64,000 nt of DNA from Cantharellus purpuraceus (GCA_025174535.1 JALBUN010000002.1:248001-312000); one strand, 5' to 3'. Counted from the stretch's first letter, positions 41,961-54,434 are shown. A program made the numbers and translations. The notes: generated by a model from the sequence alone, not told the origin.

Positions 41961-43666
41961 TCATGAAGCGCTCCTAACTCCTTTCACAGCAATCTTTAAT
42001 CTTTCTCTCAGTGCCGATCCTCGCTCTTCGCCAACTCCATGGCCCTCTGGCAGATGATGCTCCTGCCTGGGAGAGTCAGGTACTGCTGTGGTACTTTTCT
42101 CCTTCCTGCCTAGTAGGGCTTCCGCTTCAGGTTTCGTTTCAGCCGCAGACTTCACGTGGTCCGCCATGTCCTTGGTAACTCCCAACTCACCCGGCCCTAC
42201 ATGTTCCACAGACTCTTCTAACACAGCTATATGCGTCCATCGCCTATACCGCGTGTATTTCCCCATCCCGCCCTTCGCGCTCGCGGCTTCCCATTTATTG
42301 TCGCCATATATCCAACCATCTGTATCAGTGGGCAATTCCTCCCCGAGTTCCTGTTCTACCCCCGCTCCACTACTTACCCCGGTTCCCAAGTCACGATCGT
42401 CCTTTCCAGCTGTCACCTCGCTGGTCGATCCGATACTTGCTGACCGTTCCTTGAGCATGCTCACTGCCCTCGTTGCAATTCTGGCGCCGCCTTCCTCGTC
42501 ATCCACGCCAGGCGGCTTTCTCTCTATCCTCTTCACTCCACTGCCATCTTTGTTGATCAGTATTCCCCATTCCTTATCTTCCCATCTCCATGTGGCCGTC
42601 CTCCGGACCCTTGTACCATTGGGGGCAGCTAGAAACACGGAGGACGGTGGTGGAAGGATGAAAGCGCTTGGTGGGGGTACAGGCTGATGGGAAAGGCTAC
42701 ACCAGGAGGGTCTTTCTCCCGGAAGCAGCGCCGCCGTCCAATCCAAGCCCATCCACCACCGCTGACACTCAAGTATTGTAAAAATGAACCGGGCAGGCGG
42801 CGACGCTGTTGTGTTTTGTGAGTGTTCAAACCGGGACGTGGTGGTTGATGAGACTTGGGTGCTGTCGTCGAGGGATCCAACTAGTTTGGCATCGGAACCT
42901 GAGAGAATGGACCAGACGTGGAGAAGGAACCGCTGGACGTATGCGCTACGACCAAGGACGTCGCGCAATGTGCACGCCCAGGGTGCTCTGTAGGTAATGA
43001 CGACCGTGCCTGCAATTCCCAACGTAATGGGCATGGGCACAAAATATGTAGTAAGAATGTATGGTACATATAGGATTGACGAGATGCGGAGTGCCGTGGC
43101 AAGTGGTACATGTGGTACGGTGGGTAGAGTTGGGATAAGTGTTTGTAGAGTTGTGACGTCGGCAAGACAGGTGGTGATTGATCGTTCAGTGGTTGGCGGT
43201 GGTGCTTGCAGTGTCCGCACACGTCGAAGTGGCAGGTAAGGCAGCAGAGCTGGGAGGAGGAGTGTGAGCGGGAGCAAGTACCTGCGAGTTTAAAGAGTCA
43301 GCCTTACACGGCATTCTCGAAAGCTTCGACGTATGCTTGCCTCAGTATTGCGTTGGCGCTCAAGCATAATGCCCACCATGCAGCAAGTGTTAGCCACGGA
43401 TCCGTCCAATGGGACTTCCAGCTAAGCACCTCTGCTGCCCAACGTAGCTGTGAAATGACAGGAGCCAAATCCACAAGTAACAGCGTAATGGATGGGGGTA
43501 CTGATTCGAGGAACTGTATGAGATTAGGTCCTTGACCAGAACCTGGTTCTGCAGCTGCCTTGGAGCTCGACATGTCCAACGCTGACTGCTGTGTTCGAAA
43601 TGTGGAAGAGGCTGATAGTAAACTCGATATATATGGGTCTGAGAGCGTCGAGTCAAAGGCAGCCAT
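41961..43666 (-). CDS. dysferlin-domain peroxisomal membrane protein (Pex24/Pex30-like), 559 aa
   Basis: Pex30-type proteins sit at ER-peroxisome contacts and control peroxisome number and size. Two exons: 43666-43308 and 43281-41961, separated by a possible 26-nt intron (GTAAGG...CGCAG). The N-terminal half has several hydrophobic helices (LIPTLPTVPHV, LYVPYILTTYFVPMP and others). The DysF module follows: RFIFTILECQRWWMGLDWTA with GERPSWCS (DysFN), TATWRWEDKEWGILI, then DTDGWIYGDNKWEAA and YTRYRRWTHIAVLEE (DysFC). The tail is charged and Glu/Lys-rich. The start is the first ATG in the frame. The fungal paralogues Pex28-Pex32 cannot be separated by eye. Confidence 0.83.
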
Positions 43667-43817
43667 ACAAGCTCATCGTGTCAAGACTCAAGAGCACCGA
43701 ACCGGGCTTACGAAAAACACATGCACACGACTAACTCATCCGCATTAGACGCTCGTCAGGCTTGATTACACTTCCAAATGGTATATCCATTGCGACTACG
43801 GATACTCTCAACGCAAA

Positions 43818-45158
43818 CTACTCTGCGCCTTCTAATATATCATCGTCGAAGATAGCTGTCTTGGGCTCACCATTCTCACGGATGAGGCCTCTGTACATTC
43901 CCGTGCTGTTCAACGGCGTGGACACTGCACGCAGGGAGTGAGTGAAGTGATTATCTCTTGGAACGATGTAGATACCCACCATGTCCTTTGTGGTCAAGAG
44001 ATATTAGCCCCCCAACCCCTCCATTGTGACGTAACTCTTCCACAACATGTTTCCCGGCTTTGGCCAAAGGCTCTCGCAGGAATTTAACACGATTCGCAAG
44101 TGTCGAAGCGGTGGCAAAGCGGATGAAATACTGCATAGACAGCTCTTAGTAACGCATGATGATAAAATACGATGAATAGGATGCACATCTCCGTCCCCCG
44201 TTCCGGATATCCCCACAGCAGTCGTCTTCTTGAGGAATATTCTGTGAAACCAGCGGTGAGCTCTCCACTCCTCAGCCCAGAACCCCGAGCCCATTGTGGG
44301 CGTGTCTCCAATTCTTCCCACAAGCTTATTGGTCTTTCCCCCGGTGCTGGTGAGTGCTGCGATGCATCCCCGGATGTCCAGCGCGACAGCGCCAACAGTG
44401 CCGGTAGGCATCTGATCTAGAGGTATCTCCGTCTGTCCCTGCTCAGGAGGATAAGGGTATGGCTCCACGGGAAGGCCAAGTCCTAGCCTATGTTCTCTCC
44501 ACCGTTTTTCGGTAAAGAAGTATGAAGGATCTACTAGCTGCTCGCCTAGACTGGCACCAATATCCTCCGCAGTTGCCCCCGACATGGCAGTATGTGGGAC
44601 CAACTCCGGACGAAGATAGAGTGCACGAACGAGCTGAGAGGGGTTGCGTGCGCGCGTGAGAAGTGTGAGTGCCAGCCCTCGGCGGGAGGCGGGAAGACTG
44701 GGGTGTGATGCAGGTGGCTTGGAGAGCATCACAGATGTTTCCAATTCGTTCTGAGATAGCACATTGAAAAGTGCCTCCAAAGTGCGTTCTTGGAATAAAT
44801 CACATACCTTTTCGGCCACGTTGAAGACTGCACCCTTGGCGGCGTTGAACAGAGGATTATCTAGTGTAATTGAGGTTGCCTAAAGCATGCTTATCGTTCG
44901 TCTTCGCTTGGCCTCACCTTCCATCGCGCTAACCGCGGCGACAACAGCATCCAGTGCCTCACCTCCCTGGATTAGCACATTGTTACCCTGTCGCAAGGCA
45001 TGTTCAAGAGCAACACGGTACTCTGCGCGCTGCTCCGGCGTCGAGCCTGACTTGGTGAATGTGCCTGCGCCTCCGTGAATGACCAGGACATGCTTAGATC
45101 GCTTCACCGGACGGAGACGCGTAGATAGCAGAGGTGCTTTCTCGTGGGTGCTCATCAT
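43818..45158 (-). CDS. isoaspartyl peptidase / L-asparaginase (Ntn hydrolase), 371 aa
   Basis: N-terminal nucleophile hydrolase that removes isoaspartyl dipeptides and asparagine after self-cleavage. Five exons: 45158-44918, 44860-44808, 44750-44187, 44130-43980, 43924-43818; total 1116 nt. The N-terminus has LVIHGGAGT; NPLFNAAKGAVFN and NELETSVMLSKPPASHP follow. The autocleavage site is TGTVGAVALD, whose Thr becomes the nucleophile, and TSTGGKTNKLVGRIGDTP and VGISGTGDGD complete the active site. Residues about 235-255 (after GFWAEEW) are basic and unusual; a further small intron there is possible. Two ATG codons in a row (45158, 45155) make the exact start uncertain. Confidence 0.86.
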
Positions 45159-45763
45159 ACACCGTGAGATGCTTATGCATGTGATGTTACAGTAACAGTG
45201 CATGGATCAGAGAACACGGTCACGTGATACACTCACGCCCACGTGACTCTCTTTATCTCGAGCTGCTGCTGGGAGTCGCCAGCATTATCCGTCGACTTTA
45301 CCCAACAGCCGAAGTGCTTTTTCATATCACTTTAACATCAGAGACCAGGGGATACAAATGTGAGTGCGACAAATTTTGTATGCATGCCACAAGACCTAGC
45401 ATGAGACGGCGAGGTTTCTGAAACTTTCACGGCATGCAGTGTACTCCATTATAATAGGGAACCACAACATTTTTCGTGACACTCTACCTAATATTTCGGA
45501 ACACGATATGGCCTCGGAACACTGCATGGCAGGTGCATACTAGCAGGTAAGGAGGCATCACCCGTATAGCAAACAAGAAAATGATGATATAAAGGGACTT
45601 GAACGGGCCCTCAGAGATATTGACTCACAGCACTAGCATTAAGGTGCGTGTTATAGTCAGGTATTAAGTAGTATGCTGAAGGGACGATTTCGCCACTCGA
45701 GTCGTGGGAGGGCATCCTGCTGCTGTAGATTATATTGAAAAGTGCGAGAGAGGCACCCAGTAA
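45159..45763. other. intergenic, no gene seen
   Basis: Between the asparaginase start and the tRNA gene; no supported frame. Confidence 0.5.
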
Positions 45764-45856
45764 GACGCTTTGCCGCAGTGGTTACCGGGTTCGCCTGCTA
45801 CTTTCCAGCTTAGCGAATGTGCTTTGCACACGTGCGTTCGAATCGCACAGGCGTCG
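45764..45856 (+). tRNA. tRNA-Ser (anticodon GCT) with 11-nt intron
   Basis: The acceptor stem pairs GACGCTT with AGGCGTC (one G-U), the anticodon stem pairs TTCGC with GCGAA, the long variable arm TGTGC/GCACA is the class II type of tRNA-Ser, and the T arm is GTGCG-TTCGAAT-CGCAC. The anticodon loop reads CTGCTA, then the intron CTTTCCAGCTT, then A, giving anticodon GCT for Ser codons AGC/AGU. Without the intron the tRNA is 82 nt, with discriminator G. Internal promoters: A box near GTGGTTACCGG and B box GTTCGAATC. Confidence 0.92.
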
Positions 45857-45862
45857 TCTTTT
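45857..45862 (+). terminator. RNA polymerase III terminator
   Basis: TCTTTT starts directly after the discriminator base, giving the four-T stop expected for a tRNA gene. Confidence 0.7.
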
Positions 45863-46130
45863 GCCGCAGCATTTATAAGCTTCAAAAAATATTTTATTCT
45901 TTTTACTATAACGGAATCGAAGCAAGCTGTCACACGTCGGCTTTTTCTATAAATTCTATAAAACTGGTTACGGCCGAGGCTTAGTGCACATTTTATTTAG
46001 CAACAATCTCCGTCAATCTTTACTTGTTTCCCTCTAATGTTTATCACGCCAGCACTTTTAATTCACGACGTAGATGCATCAAGTATCACGATCATATAGT
46101 AAGTCCAGCGCATTGAAATTCTGAATACTC

Positions 46131-47559
46131 CTACTTCCTCAACTTCTCCATTCTCTTCCCTAATTCTTCCACTCTGACTTCTAGACCAGACACGTTCTCC
46201 GATGTTACACGGCCATTTTCATCCAAACTCTTTTCAACCATTTCCACAGCCTTTTCAAGTTCATCCAGTGCCGCCCTCACACGCCTCTGCTCCTCCTCCA
46301 TACCCCCCAATGTTTCATGGAAAGCAGAGGCACTCGTGTGAAGTGCTGACAATGTACGAAGGCGTGTAAGTATATGCGGTATATGTGGCAAGACAGGTGC
46401 GAGGCGCGTGAGAACAGGCTGTAGAGAGTCTTGCAAAGGTGAAGGCGACACGACAAGTGCATCAGGGAGGGGCTGGGATTGGCGCCGATTCTGTAAAGTA
46501 GCGTGTGACGAGGATGCGCGCTCAAGGTCCGAGAGAAGAAGCTTGAGGCGGCGAGAAATAGAGTCGATGTGTCGTGGTTGAGTGAGTAAAGTAAGCTGGT
46601 TGCTCAGTCGTGTGATAAGTGGAAGAAGTGGAGGCGGAAGTGACGACGACTAAAATAGTATGTCAGCGGTGTGCTTCAATTATGAGAGTCAGTATACCTC
46701 GTCAAGAATCGTTCCCGACGAGCCAACAAGGCTCTCCAATTCACCAACACGTCTGTCCATTTCCGCAATACTAGGAGGCTTCAACTGTTCGAGTGTTTGA
46801 TTTTTCCCGTCCAGCATCGCATGAGTTGTAGTGCCTTCTGCGGTTCCCAAGACACGGTCGACCAGTTTACCCCGGCCGTCTTTTGTCTTGCTGACCTTCT
46901 CTAATCTACCTCGGACATCCACCAGGCCTTTCATGAGCACACCAGGGTCCACCGACTCCCCATTGTCACCATGTAGAAGAGGGTTGGAGGGATCGGACAG
47001 CTCAGCCTCGAGAGACGCGACTTCATGCTGGAGAGTTCGTAATCGTTGAGACAGTGGCGGGGGACGCGACGGAGATGCCTCGGCATCAGAAGTCGGTGAG
47101 GGAGGGTATGCATATGTTAAACGGGGACGATGTTCTAAGCAAAGTGAAAATGAGTGAAGTGGAGTGCACGAGGACAACCAGACAGCTTACCACGTCTCTT
47201 CTCAGCATTGCGAAACTTCCTCCCTGCCGCCTCAGCACTCATGAGTGGACTCGAGTCTAGTTCCTCGCGGGATGTCGCCCCAGCATCTCCTGCACCCCGT
47301 GCTCGAATGCCTGATCCGCGTTGCGGCACAGCCTCTTCGTCGCTGGAATTACCCTTGAATGATGTAGGTGTAGATATAATGTATCATCACGATGCGTATG
47401 ATCCACGTACATCTTGATGAGAGGTTGTGAATGTGTCTGGCGTTTCATACACATCTTGAGCCGTGTCCTTGGAAGAGCATGAACAGTGCGGCTTGCGCGT
47501 GGTACAATTGAAGAATACGTTACGATATCAGGCAGACCAGCGTACTTTGCAGCACTCAT
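46131..47559 (-). CDS. DCTN2: dynamitin (dynactin p50 subunit), 403 aa
   Basis: Shoulder subunit of dynactin, the dynein activator. Five exons: 47559-47524, 47467-47411, 47353-47191, 47134-46698, 46649-46131; total 1212 nt. The conserved start MSAAKYAGLPDI joins DTAQDVYETPDTFTT across the first intron, the typical N-terminal dynamitin signature. Then come SSPLMSAEAAGRKFRNAEKRR and heptad-rich coiled coils (LRTLQHEVASLEAEL, RVGELESLVGS and a long C-terminal coil ending VRVEELGKRMEKLRK). The length is normal for p50. Confidence 0.9.
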
Positions 47560-47772
47560 ACCTTTGAAGTTACCGTGTTCGGGCAGCAAAGGCGTAGGCA
47601 GTGACGGTGGCCACAGAATGCCGTGGCGGCGTAAGTCGCAAACTGTGCGGCAAATGCCGAACCACCGAATGTTGTAACTTTCTTAGTTTGCGCCAAGTTT
47701 GCACGGTTATCCACTGCATAACCTCGCGGCTTCGCGCTTTTACATGAACAGCTATACCCGCCATCGACAAAC
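47560..47772. promoter_or_regulatory. shared divergent promoter, dynamitin / carrier
   Basis: Only 213 bp separate the two start codons, so both promoters must lie in or overlap this stretch. No TATA box stands out. Confidence 0.6.
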
Positions 47773-49312
47773 ATGCCGTCCTCTGATCAACCTCAGTCTT
47801 CCTCTGATCAACCTCAGTCTTCCTCTGATCAACCTCAGTCTTCCTCTGATCAACCTCAGTCTTCCTCTGATCAACCTCAGTCTTCCTCTGATCAACCTCA
47901 GTCTTCCTCTGATCAACCTCAGTCTTCCTCTCAGTCTTCGTCATCGACTGCAGCAGACACGTCGACTATCGCAGACGCTAAACGGGAATCACAACCATCC
48001 CGACCAAATATCCTTGGTTTAGTAAATCCACAGATATCATCTTATTTTATTGCTGGAGGCATTGCAGGGGCTGCCTCGCGTACCGTGGTCAGCCCATTGG
48101 AGAGGCTCAAGATCATTCAGTGCGTATGATCCAGCTATTGCCACCAGCAAACCTACAATGCATTGTCTTCAGGCAAGTCCAGCCAAGAACGAGTGATAAA
48201 CAGTATCGCGGTGTGTGGAAGAGCCTAGTTAGAATGTGGCGAGAGGAAGGTTTTAAGGGGTTCATGAGGGGAAATGGTATCAACTGCCTTAGAATTGTGC
48301 CATACAGCGCAGTGCAGTTCACGACGTATGTATAGCTTGCATCCATGTTGTATTTGATATTAACCCATTCCCTGCAGATATGAGCAATTGAAGAAGGTAT
48401 GACGTGATTTGGCGGAACATTGCAGCTGTTGATCAACTTTGCCAGCTTTTCACATTGCAAGGAACTCGGCCACTTGACACACCCACGCGACTCCTTTCAG
48501 GTGCATTAGCAGGCGTCACGTCGGTGTGCACCACATACCCTCTTGATCTCGTGCGATCGCGACTCAGTATCGCCTCTGCAACCCTCACCCTACCTTCTAC
48601 CCAAAATTCCCTATCAAATAATAATTTACCTGGTGGTGTCCGTCCTGCGCTCTCATATCATACTGCGGCTTCTGTATCTCGATCTACAGCGAATCTTGGC
48701 ATATGGGAAATGACGTTGAAAGTGATGCGTGAAGAGGGCGGCGTGCGTGGTTTGTATCGCGGTCTCGTCGCGACCGCGATGGGCGTCGCGCCGTACGTCG
48801 GCATCAACTTTGCAGCGTATGAAACGTTGAGGGGACTAGTCACACCCCCAGGGAAGAGTACAGTTCCAAGAAAATTGACTTGCGGCGCGTTGGCTGGTGC
48901 GTTGCTTAGCCCGACTGCTCGATGGTCCTTATTTACTACAGTCCGCGTAGGTTCCATATCACAAACATTGACATATCCATTTGACGTGCTACGGCGAAAG
49001 ATGCAGGTGGTGGGAATGGCGCAAGGCGGTTTAGGTTACAAATATAATGGTGCGTTAGATGCATTGAGAGAGATTGTGCGGTCGGAGGGTATTGTAGGAT
49101 TATACAGGGGACTGTGGCCGAACCTCCGTGAGCAGTTGCCGGCTTCATCTGATGTGCCTGTACTGATTTAGAGTGGGTTCATATAGTCAAGGTTGCGCCA
49201 AGCATTGCCACCTCGTGCGTAGTCTTATCTCATAGAAATTCCAATGGTCGAGCTAACGCGCTACAGGTTCTTCACGTACGAGACGGTCAAGGAATTTCTT
49301 GGATCGGCATAA
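47773..49312 (+). CDS. mitochondrial carrier (SLC25 family), 406 aa
   Basis: Inner-membrane solute carrier. Seven exons: 47773-48119, 48173-48325, 48378-48396, 48446-48896, 48951-49127, 49187-49214, 49267-49312; total 1221 nt. Three Solcar repeats are marked by SPLERLKII, YPLDLVRSR and YPFDVLRRK (PxD/ExxK/R), each followed by Gly-rich GxxxxxRG motifs (GFMRGN, GLYRGL twice). GAASRTVVSPLERLK resembles the yeast Ypr011c (APS/PAPS) and CoA-carrier branches; the substrate is not certain. The first 60 residues are a Ser/Gln-rich extension built from a 7-residue repeat, absent from most carriers. Exon 3 is 19 nt. Confidence 0.88.
47779..47925. repeat. 21-bp coding minisatellite, 7 copies
   Basis: Seven essentially perfect copies of a 21-bp unit encode Ser-Ser-Ser-Asp-Gln-Pro-Gln at the N-terminus of the carrier. 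The copies are too similar to be old, so the number probably varies between strains. Confidence 0.95.
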
Positions 49313-49978
49313 TATGATGCATTTTTCATGCATTTGCTCTAGAGACTTCAACACACGCTTGGGATGGGACTACTATTAGAGACACTGTATGCATCTTTCC
49401 CGTAATATTCTATCTTATATCATTGTTCTTTGGCTCGGCAGGGCGACGTTGGTAACTCTTAAGGTGTTAATTTACAACAGAAGAGTATCTCGACCAATCT
49501 TGGATCCGGATTTCCAGGCATGACGCAAACGAGATGTTGGCGGCAAGAAGAGTGCTCCCCAAGGCGACACCTGGCAACGACCAAATCATTGATAGAATGC
49601 GGGTCCACTGGGCGGTGCTTGAACAACGGTCAAAGTGCGCCAATAAGGGACATATCATTGATGGCTAGACCTCGAGCTTGTGTGATTTCACGGGTATTTC
49701 TCAGCGGTGATGATGGAATTAGTACAGAAAGTGCGAAAGGCGTTGCTCAGATATCTGGCTAAAGTGTAAGAATGTGACGCTGGCAATGGTGTGACGCTGG
49801 CAGGCGACTGTCAATGGGCACCTGTAAAGCTCAACTCCTGATCAAGACCACAACGCTCCACGCTGCTCACTGATCACGCCCGCGTGCTCGTCGTCTTACA
49901 GCAGGCTGCGACTAGCGCACCTTACCAGCGTCCCCTTGAGCACCTCTTGTGTCTGCACCAGGCACGGAGCAAGCAAAC
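49313..49978. other. intergenic, RhoGAP promoter side
   Basis: No supported frame. A near-repeat GTGACGCTGGCA occurs twice at about 49770-49800. Confidence 0.5.
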
Positions 49979-52900
49979 ATGCCTATGCCGCCCGCTGGCC
50001 ACTCGTCATCCATCGATTCCGCTTCCAGCTTCAGCTCCTCCAAATCTTCGCTCTTGGCTCCGCCCGTCGACGAGGTCTCCTCCCAGTCAGACGTCGCCGA
50101 CGCCTCTCACCACTCCATGCCTCGCAGCGACGCCGCCATCTATGGTGTGGCCGCCAGTCCGACCCACCCGACATCGAGCGGATTCACCGCCTCTGTCACC
50201 ACTGTCTCTGCTACTCAAAAGCTGAAACGCGCCTTTGGGAAGCGCCGACGACCCTCGCAAGATGCAGGGTCGCTTTTGTCATCGGGTGACGAACGGTATG
50301 CGTCTGATCTCGGCCCCTCGTCTTTCCCTTCCCATCATCCATCTTCCGCCATCCCCAACTCCTCCTCAAGCCGCCCCTCTGCCGCAAAACTCACCATGCA
50401 CCTCTTTGGTGCGCGTAAACACCATGGACCCCCACTTGCCGACCCAAATCAGCCCCCACCTCTCCCTCCCAAACCCCCCGGGCTTCGTGCGCCCGTTCCC
50501 CCAAGGGCACAGATGCTCGCGAATAATGCTGCCAACAACGCACACCTCTCGCGCCCCCACAACAGTGTTATGGTTACATCCCCGAGTATCACTGCTGCCA
50601 TTGCGTTCATGCGTGAGGACGAAGAGCGGCAGCGCATCGCGGAACAGCAGCAACCAGAGATTGCAGCAGACGAGGCTGGCCGTGAATTGGAGGAGAACAA
50701 GGAGAATTGGCGGAAGAGCGACTCCACCATGGACAGCGGCCACACCGTGCGGCCGGCCAACAATGGATCGGATGCTGGACCAGGGGTGGTGAACAAGCGA
50801 ATGAGCGCGTTACTCGGCACACCCTTAGGAGGTGATATGGACCTTCTCGAGTTCCTCGCGGGGACAGCAGACCCCGAGGGACCCCGATCCAATGACTCTA
50901 GGAGTGGGGGAAAGCAAAGCAAACGACGCTCTCGTTCGCTGAATATCCAGGTGCCATCGACACATATGACCGCTTCGGCACTGTCTGCGACATCCGTCCC
51001 CTCATTAACGCATTCTCCTTACCCTACTCCGCCTGCTACGACTGGTTTGGGATCCATGCATTATACACGACCATCAACCGCTGTAAGTCTTAACCCCCCA
51101 GAAACGCCAGTCATCACGCGCACTCCTGCAGACGGCATCATTACTTCTGGCACTGCTTCTGAGTCTCCAGTGTCCAAAACGAACTTCCGAGGTCGTCTCG
51201 CAGCGTGGACGAATACGACAGGCCCAAACCATCGCTCCCCTTCACCATTACCCACTGCCTCAGCCTCCACATCGACGCCTTCACTTACCACCCCTTCGAT
51301 GACATCCCTTCTTCCACCGAACCACCGTCGTGTAGTCGTGACTTCTGACGCTAGCCATCCCTCATCAACCGACATGCAAGCTATAGCTGCCGTCCGACAA
51401 CTGCAGAATCGAGTGCGATCTCCGTCAGCGTCATCCAATTCTAGCTCAACCGCCATCAGACAAGCTGCAACGTCGCTTACGAGCGGCGCCGGAGCCATGG
51501 CCCTTGGACTAGGGAAGCGTGCTTATGAAAAAGTTGGGCGTGTGTGGAACAGCTCACAGTACGGCTCCGGCTCCGACACACCAAGTCATCGCCAGCCAAG
51601 TCCTGTGAATGCTTATGCCGCAAACGCTCCTCCAGGAAGTGCACTAGCACATCCTCTCCATGCAGTGCATGGGCCATCGGCCTTTCCTCCTCATGGACGG
51701 CGGACACCGGGGACTTCAGGGACATGGTCGGTTTCCTCTTTGGGGGGATCACGGTCATCTTCAGAGAAGGATCGTGCTGTCAGCGGTCCTGAGTTGTCTA
51801 GCCTTTCGGCATCCTCAACGCCAAGTGGACTTGGTCGGCTTATTCGACCACCCCGAAGTAATACTGGTGGAATCGTTTTCGGGAAGGACCTATGGACGTG
51901 TGTGAAAGACACGAGAACAATCGTTACAGGTTCTCCACGGGATCGGTTGAGTGGACGCATGATTCCTGCGTTGGTGTACAGATGTGCTCAGCATATACAC
52001 AAGTGGGGGCTTGAGGAGGAAGGCTTGTTCAGGTAAATTATTACTCGTTCATTGCATGCATGGTGATACTGACAAATTTTGTAGGATATCGGGGCGATCT
52101 AGCCATATTGCCCGTTTACGAAATGAGTTCGATGGCGGTATGTAGCGTGTTGCGATATAGAGCTTTGCGTGACCGAACTTGTCTCATAGGAGCCGACTAC
52201 GATATCACCGAATGCTCCCCGTCAGAGCTCGATCCTCACGCAGTGGCATCTGTCTTCAAGGCGTACCTCCGAGAATGTAGGTGTCCACAATTCAACCATT
52301 CACTTATTCTTACTCGTTCATACACATAGTACCTGAACCAATATTGACTCGCGCTCTTGGGCCGTCCTTTGAAGCTGCCATTAATGCGGAGAACAGTCAC
52401 GCACCTCCTTCAAGTGCTAGCGGCATAATATCAAAATCTATCGGTGGTGCTGGCCTGCCTTCAGGCCCAAGGGCTATGCCGGCCCTACGTAAACCCCCCT
52501 CACTCTCAACTTTCACCCTTCCCACCTCATCGTCGCTTCGTGCCCCTTCAACAACGCTGATTGAGACGCTCGGTAATCTCGTCGCTCGTTTGCCTCGTGA
52601 AAATCGAGATGTTCTTCAGACCGTGGTTGAGCTAATGAAGGCGACAGCAGCACGGAGTATTGAGACAAAGATGCCTCTCAGCAACCTGCTCTTGGTATTC
52701 TGTCCCAGTCTAAGCATGGCGCCAACATTATTACGAGTATTATGCGATGCTCCGTCTATTTGGGAGCAGCAGCCGCTCATTGTGGACATTTCAAGACCAC
52801 AGAATGATGAGCAGGAGGAAGATAGCGACAATTCGACGTCGGTCTCGGGTTCAGAGGACGATGAGGTGGAGGCGCTGCCGGTCAGCTTCAAGGGCAAAGA

Positions 52901-54434
52901 GAAGGAATTATTGGGAGGAGACACCCCGCTAACTCTACCTAAAACACATTCAGCACCAGAAATAGAAAAAGCCAAGGCGGAACCAGTTGTGATTCCGAAT
53001 ACTTCTTCTCGCTCCCCACGAGCCGTTCGTCGGGTGCCGGTTCCTACCCTCTATCTCGATGACAATCAACATTTGGATGACTCCCATCCATATGTGGGCT
53101 GGTCGCACACTTCCCCCCTTCTTACCGACCCTCCACTTCAATATACGTCCTCACCTTCCTCAGAGGTACCAAATCGAAATCAAACTCCGTCGTCGTCGCC
53201 CGTACGGTCGCAGGTGTCATTGAACTCCATGTCTGACAAGCAAGACGTGGCATCTTCTCCGACACAAAAACTTTCCTCATCGTCTCAGTCTTCGGTGTTT
53301 GTTTTATATCCTCCTCCCAATCATGACAAGTCCCTCCCGGCATCTCCCCGATCTCCAGCTCTTCCGGATGTTGACTCTTGTATCCTTCAAGAAATACAGA
53401 TACTTCCGGATCAGTCCAGAATTGAACATCCGTCAGAGGAGGTCGTCCATAAGTCAGAGAGTAGTGACGCCTCCCAGTCCCGATCATCGGAGGACATGCA
53501 TCCCAAAGAATCTTCGTTACCTTTGGGTAAAGACTTACACTACGGCAACGCCCCGCAACTACAAGCAGTAAAGGATGCACACCCCGAACGCTCTTTGTCA
53601 TTGCCAACACCCCTGGCTGTAGCCTCACGATCTGCTCCAAATGTGGCCTTCCCTTCATCTGCTAAGACAGCCCCCTCGACTCCAACCTCGCTGAAGAAAC
53701 ACGCCCTCACTTTATCACTTGGACGAGGCGCCAAGATGCCTGATGAGACAGTGCTGCCTTCGCCTTCAAAACGCCTCTCCAGGCGCCCTTCTCTCAACAT
53801 GTTGTTGAATTTGAAACGAAGCGGCTCACCATCTCCGAGGCCACGCACCCCCACCATATCCAGTCCTCTCACTAGTCCAGTGTCTGCCTCAGAGGTTAGC
53901 CAGACCAAACCGAAAACGCTCCCTCCGATCCTTACTCTGCCGATGGTGGGCAGTATGGACGTTGGTTTAGGTTGGGACGATGTATTCGGCAGTTCTGAAG
54001 AGGCAGCACCAGCACCCACACATCAACGGACTGCTACTATTTCGCAGTCTTCTGCACAATCTTCGTGGCCACAGCTACCTCCATCACCTTTTCACCGGCC
54101 TACCGAGCATCTTACATCTCCGAACGGCTTTTCCAGTTCAAAGGGAGCGCCAATGGTCTTTCCTGGTGCCACTGCTGTTCTTGAGGCAGCAAGCTCATCA
54201 CCTGTCAAGCCATCTTCGACGTCTGGTTCTAGCTCAGCCGTGTTTCCAACGGACTCTTCGTTGAATACCGATCGCTCGCTGGGAGACTTTTCAACGGAGC
54301 CAACTTCAGTAGAGGAGCCGCTGTCGCCACCACCTCATATCAATTTTCAACTTCGCCGGTCGTCTTTGGAGGACGATGATTGGGCCAGCATAGTCCTTCT
54401 GGCGGCTGGCAAGCCAGCCGAGTCTCTTGCATAA
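49979..54434 (+). CDS. RhoGAP domain protein with long disordered tails, 1432 aa
   Basis: GTPase-activating protein for Rho/Rac/Cdc42-type GTPases, hence morphogenesis and polarity. Four exons: 49979-52032, 52085-52137, 52190-52276, 52330-54434; total 4299 nt. The first 640 residues are Ser/Pro-rich and disordered. The RhoGAP domain runs from about residue 640 to 890: VPALVYRCAQHIHKWGLEEEG, then the arginine finger in LFRISGRSSHIARLRNEF, ADYDITECSPSELDPHAVAS, YLRELPEPILT, and LPRENRDVLQTVVELM with MPLSNLLLVFCPSL. The C-terminal 500 residues are Ser/Pro-rich with conserved islands (KKHALTLSLG, ILTLPMVGSMDVGLGWDDVFG, INFQLRRSSLEDDDWASIVL). Those islands recur in the separate gene at 56710-57785. 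Confidence 0.9.

Noticed and set aside
42088..42687. 199-codon frame opposite the dysferlin-domain gene
   Set aside because: Exact antisense of conserved DysF coding sequence; Ser/Pro-rich shadow.
47570..47944. Antisense frame with KTEVDQR repeats
   Set aside because: Antisense reading of the 21-bp coding repeat of the mitochondrial carrier; the plus frame joins a complete carrier.
50366..50922. Antisense frames within the RhoGAP first exon
   Set aside because: Shadows of a Ser/Pro-rich coding region.
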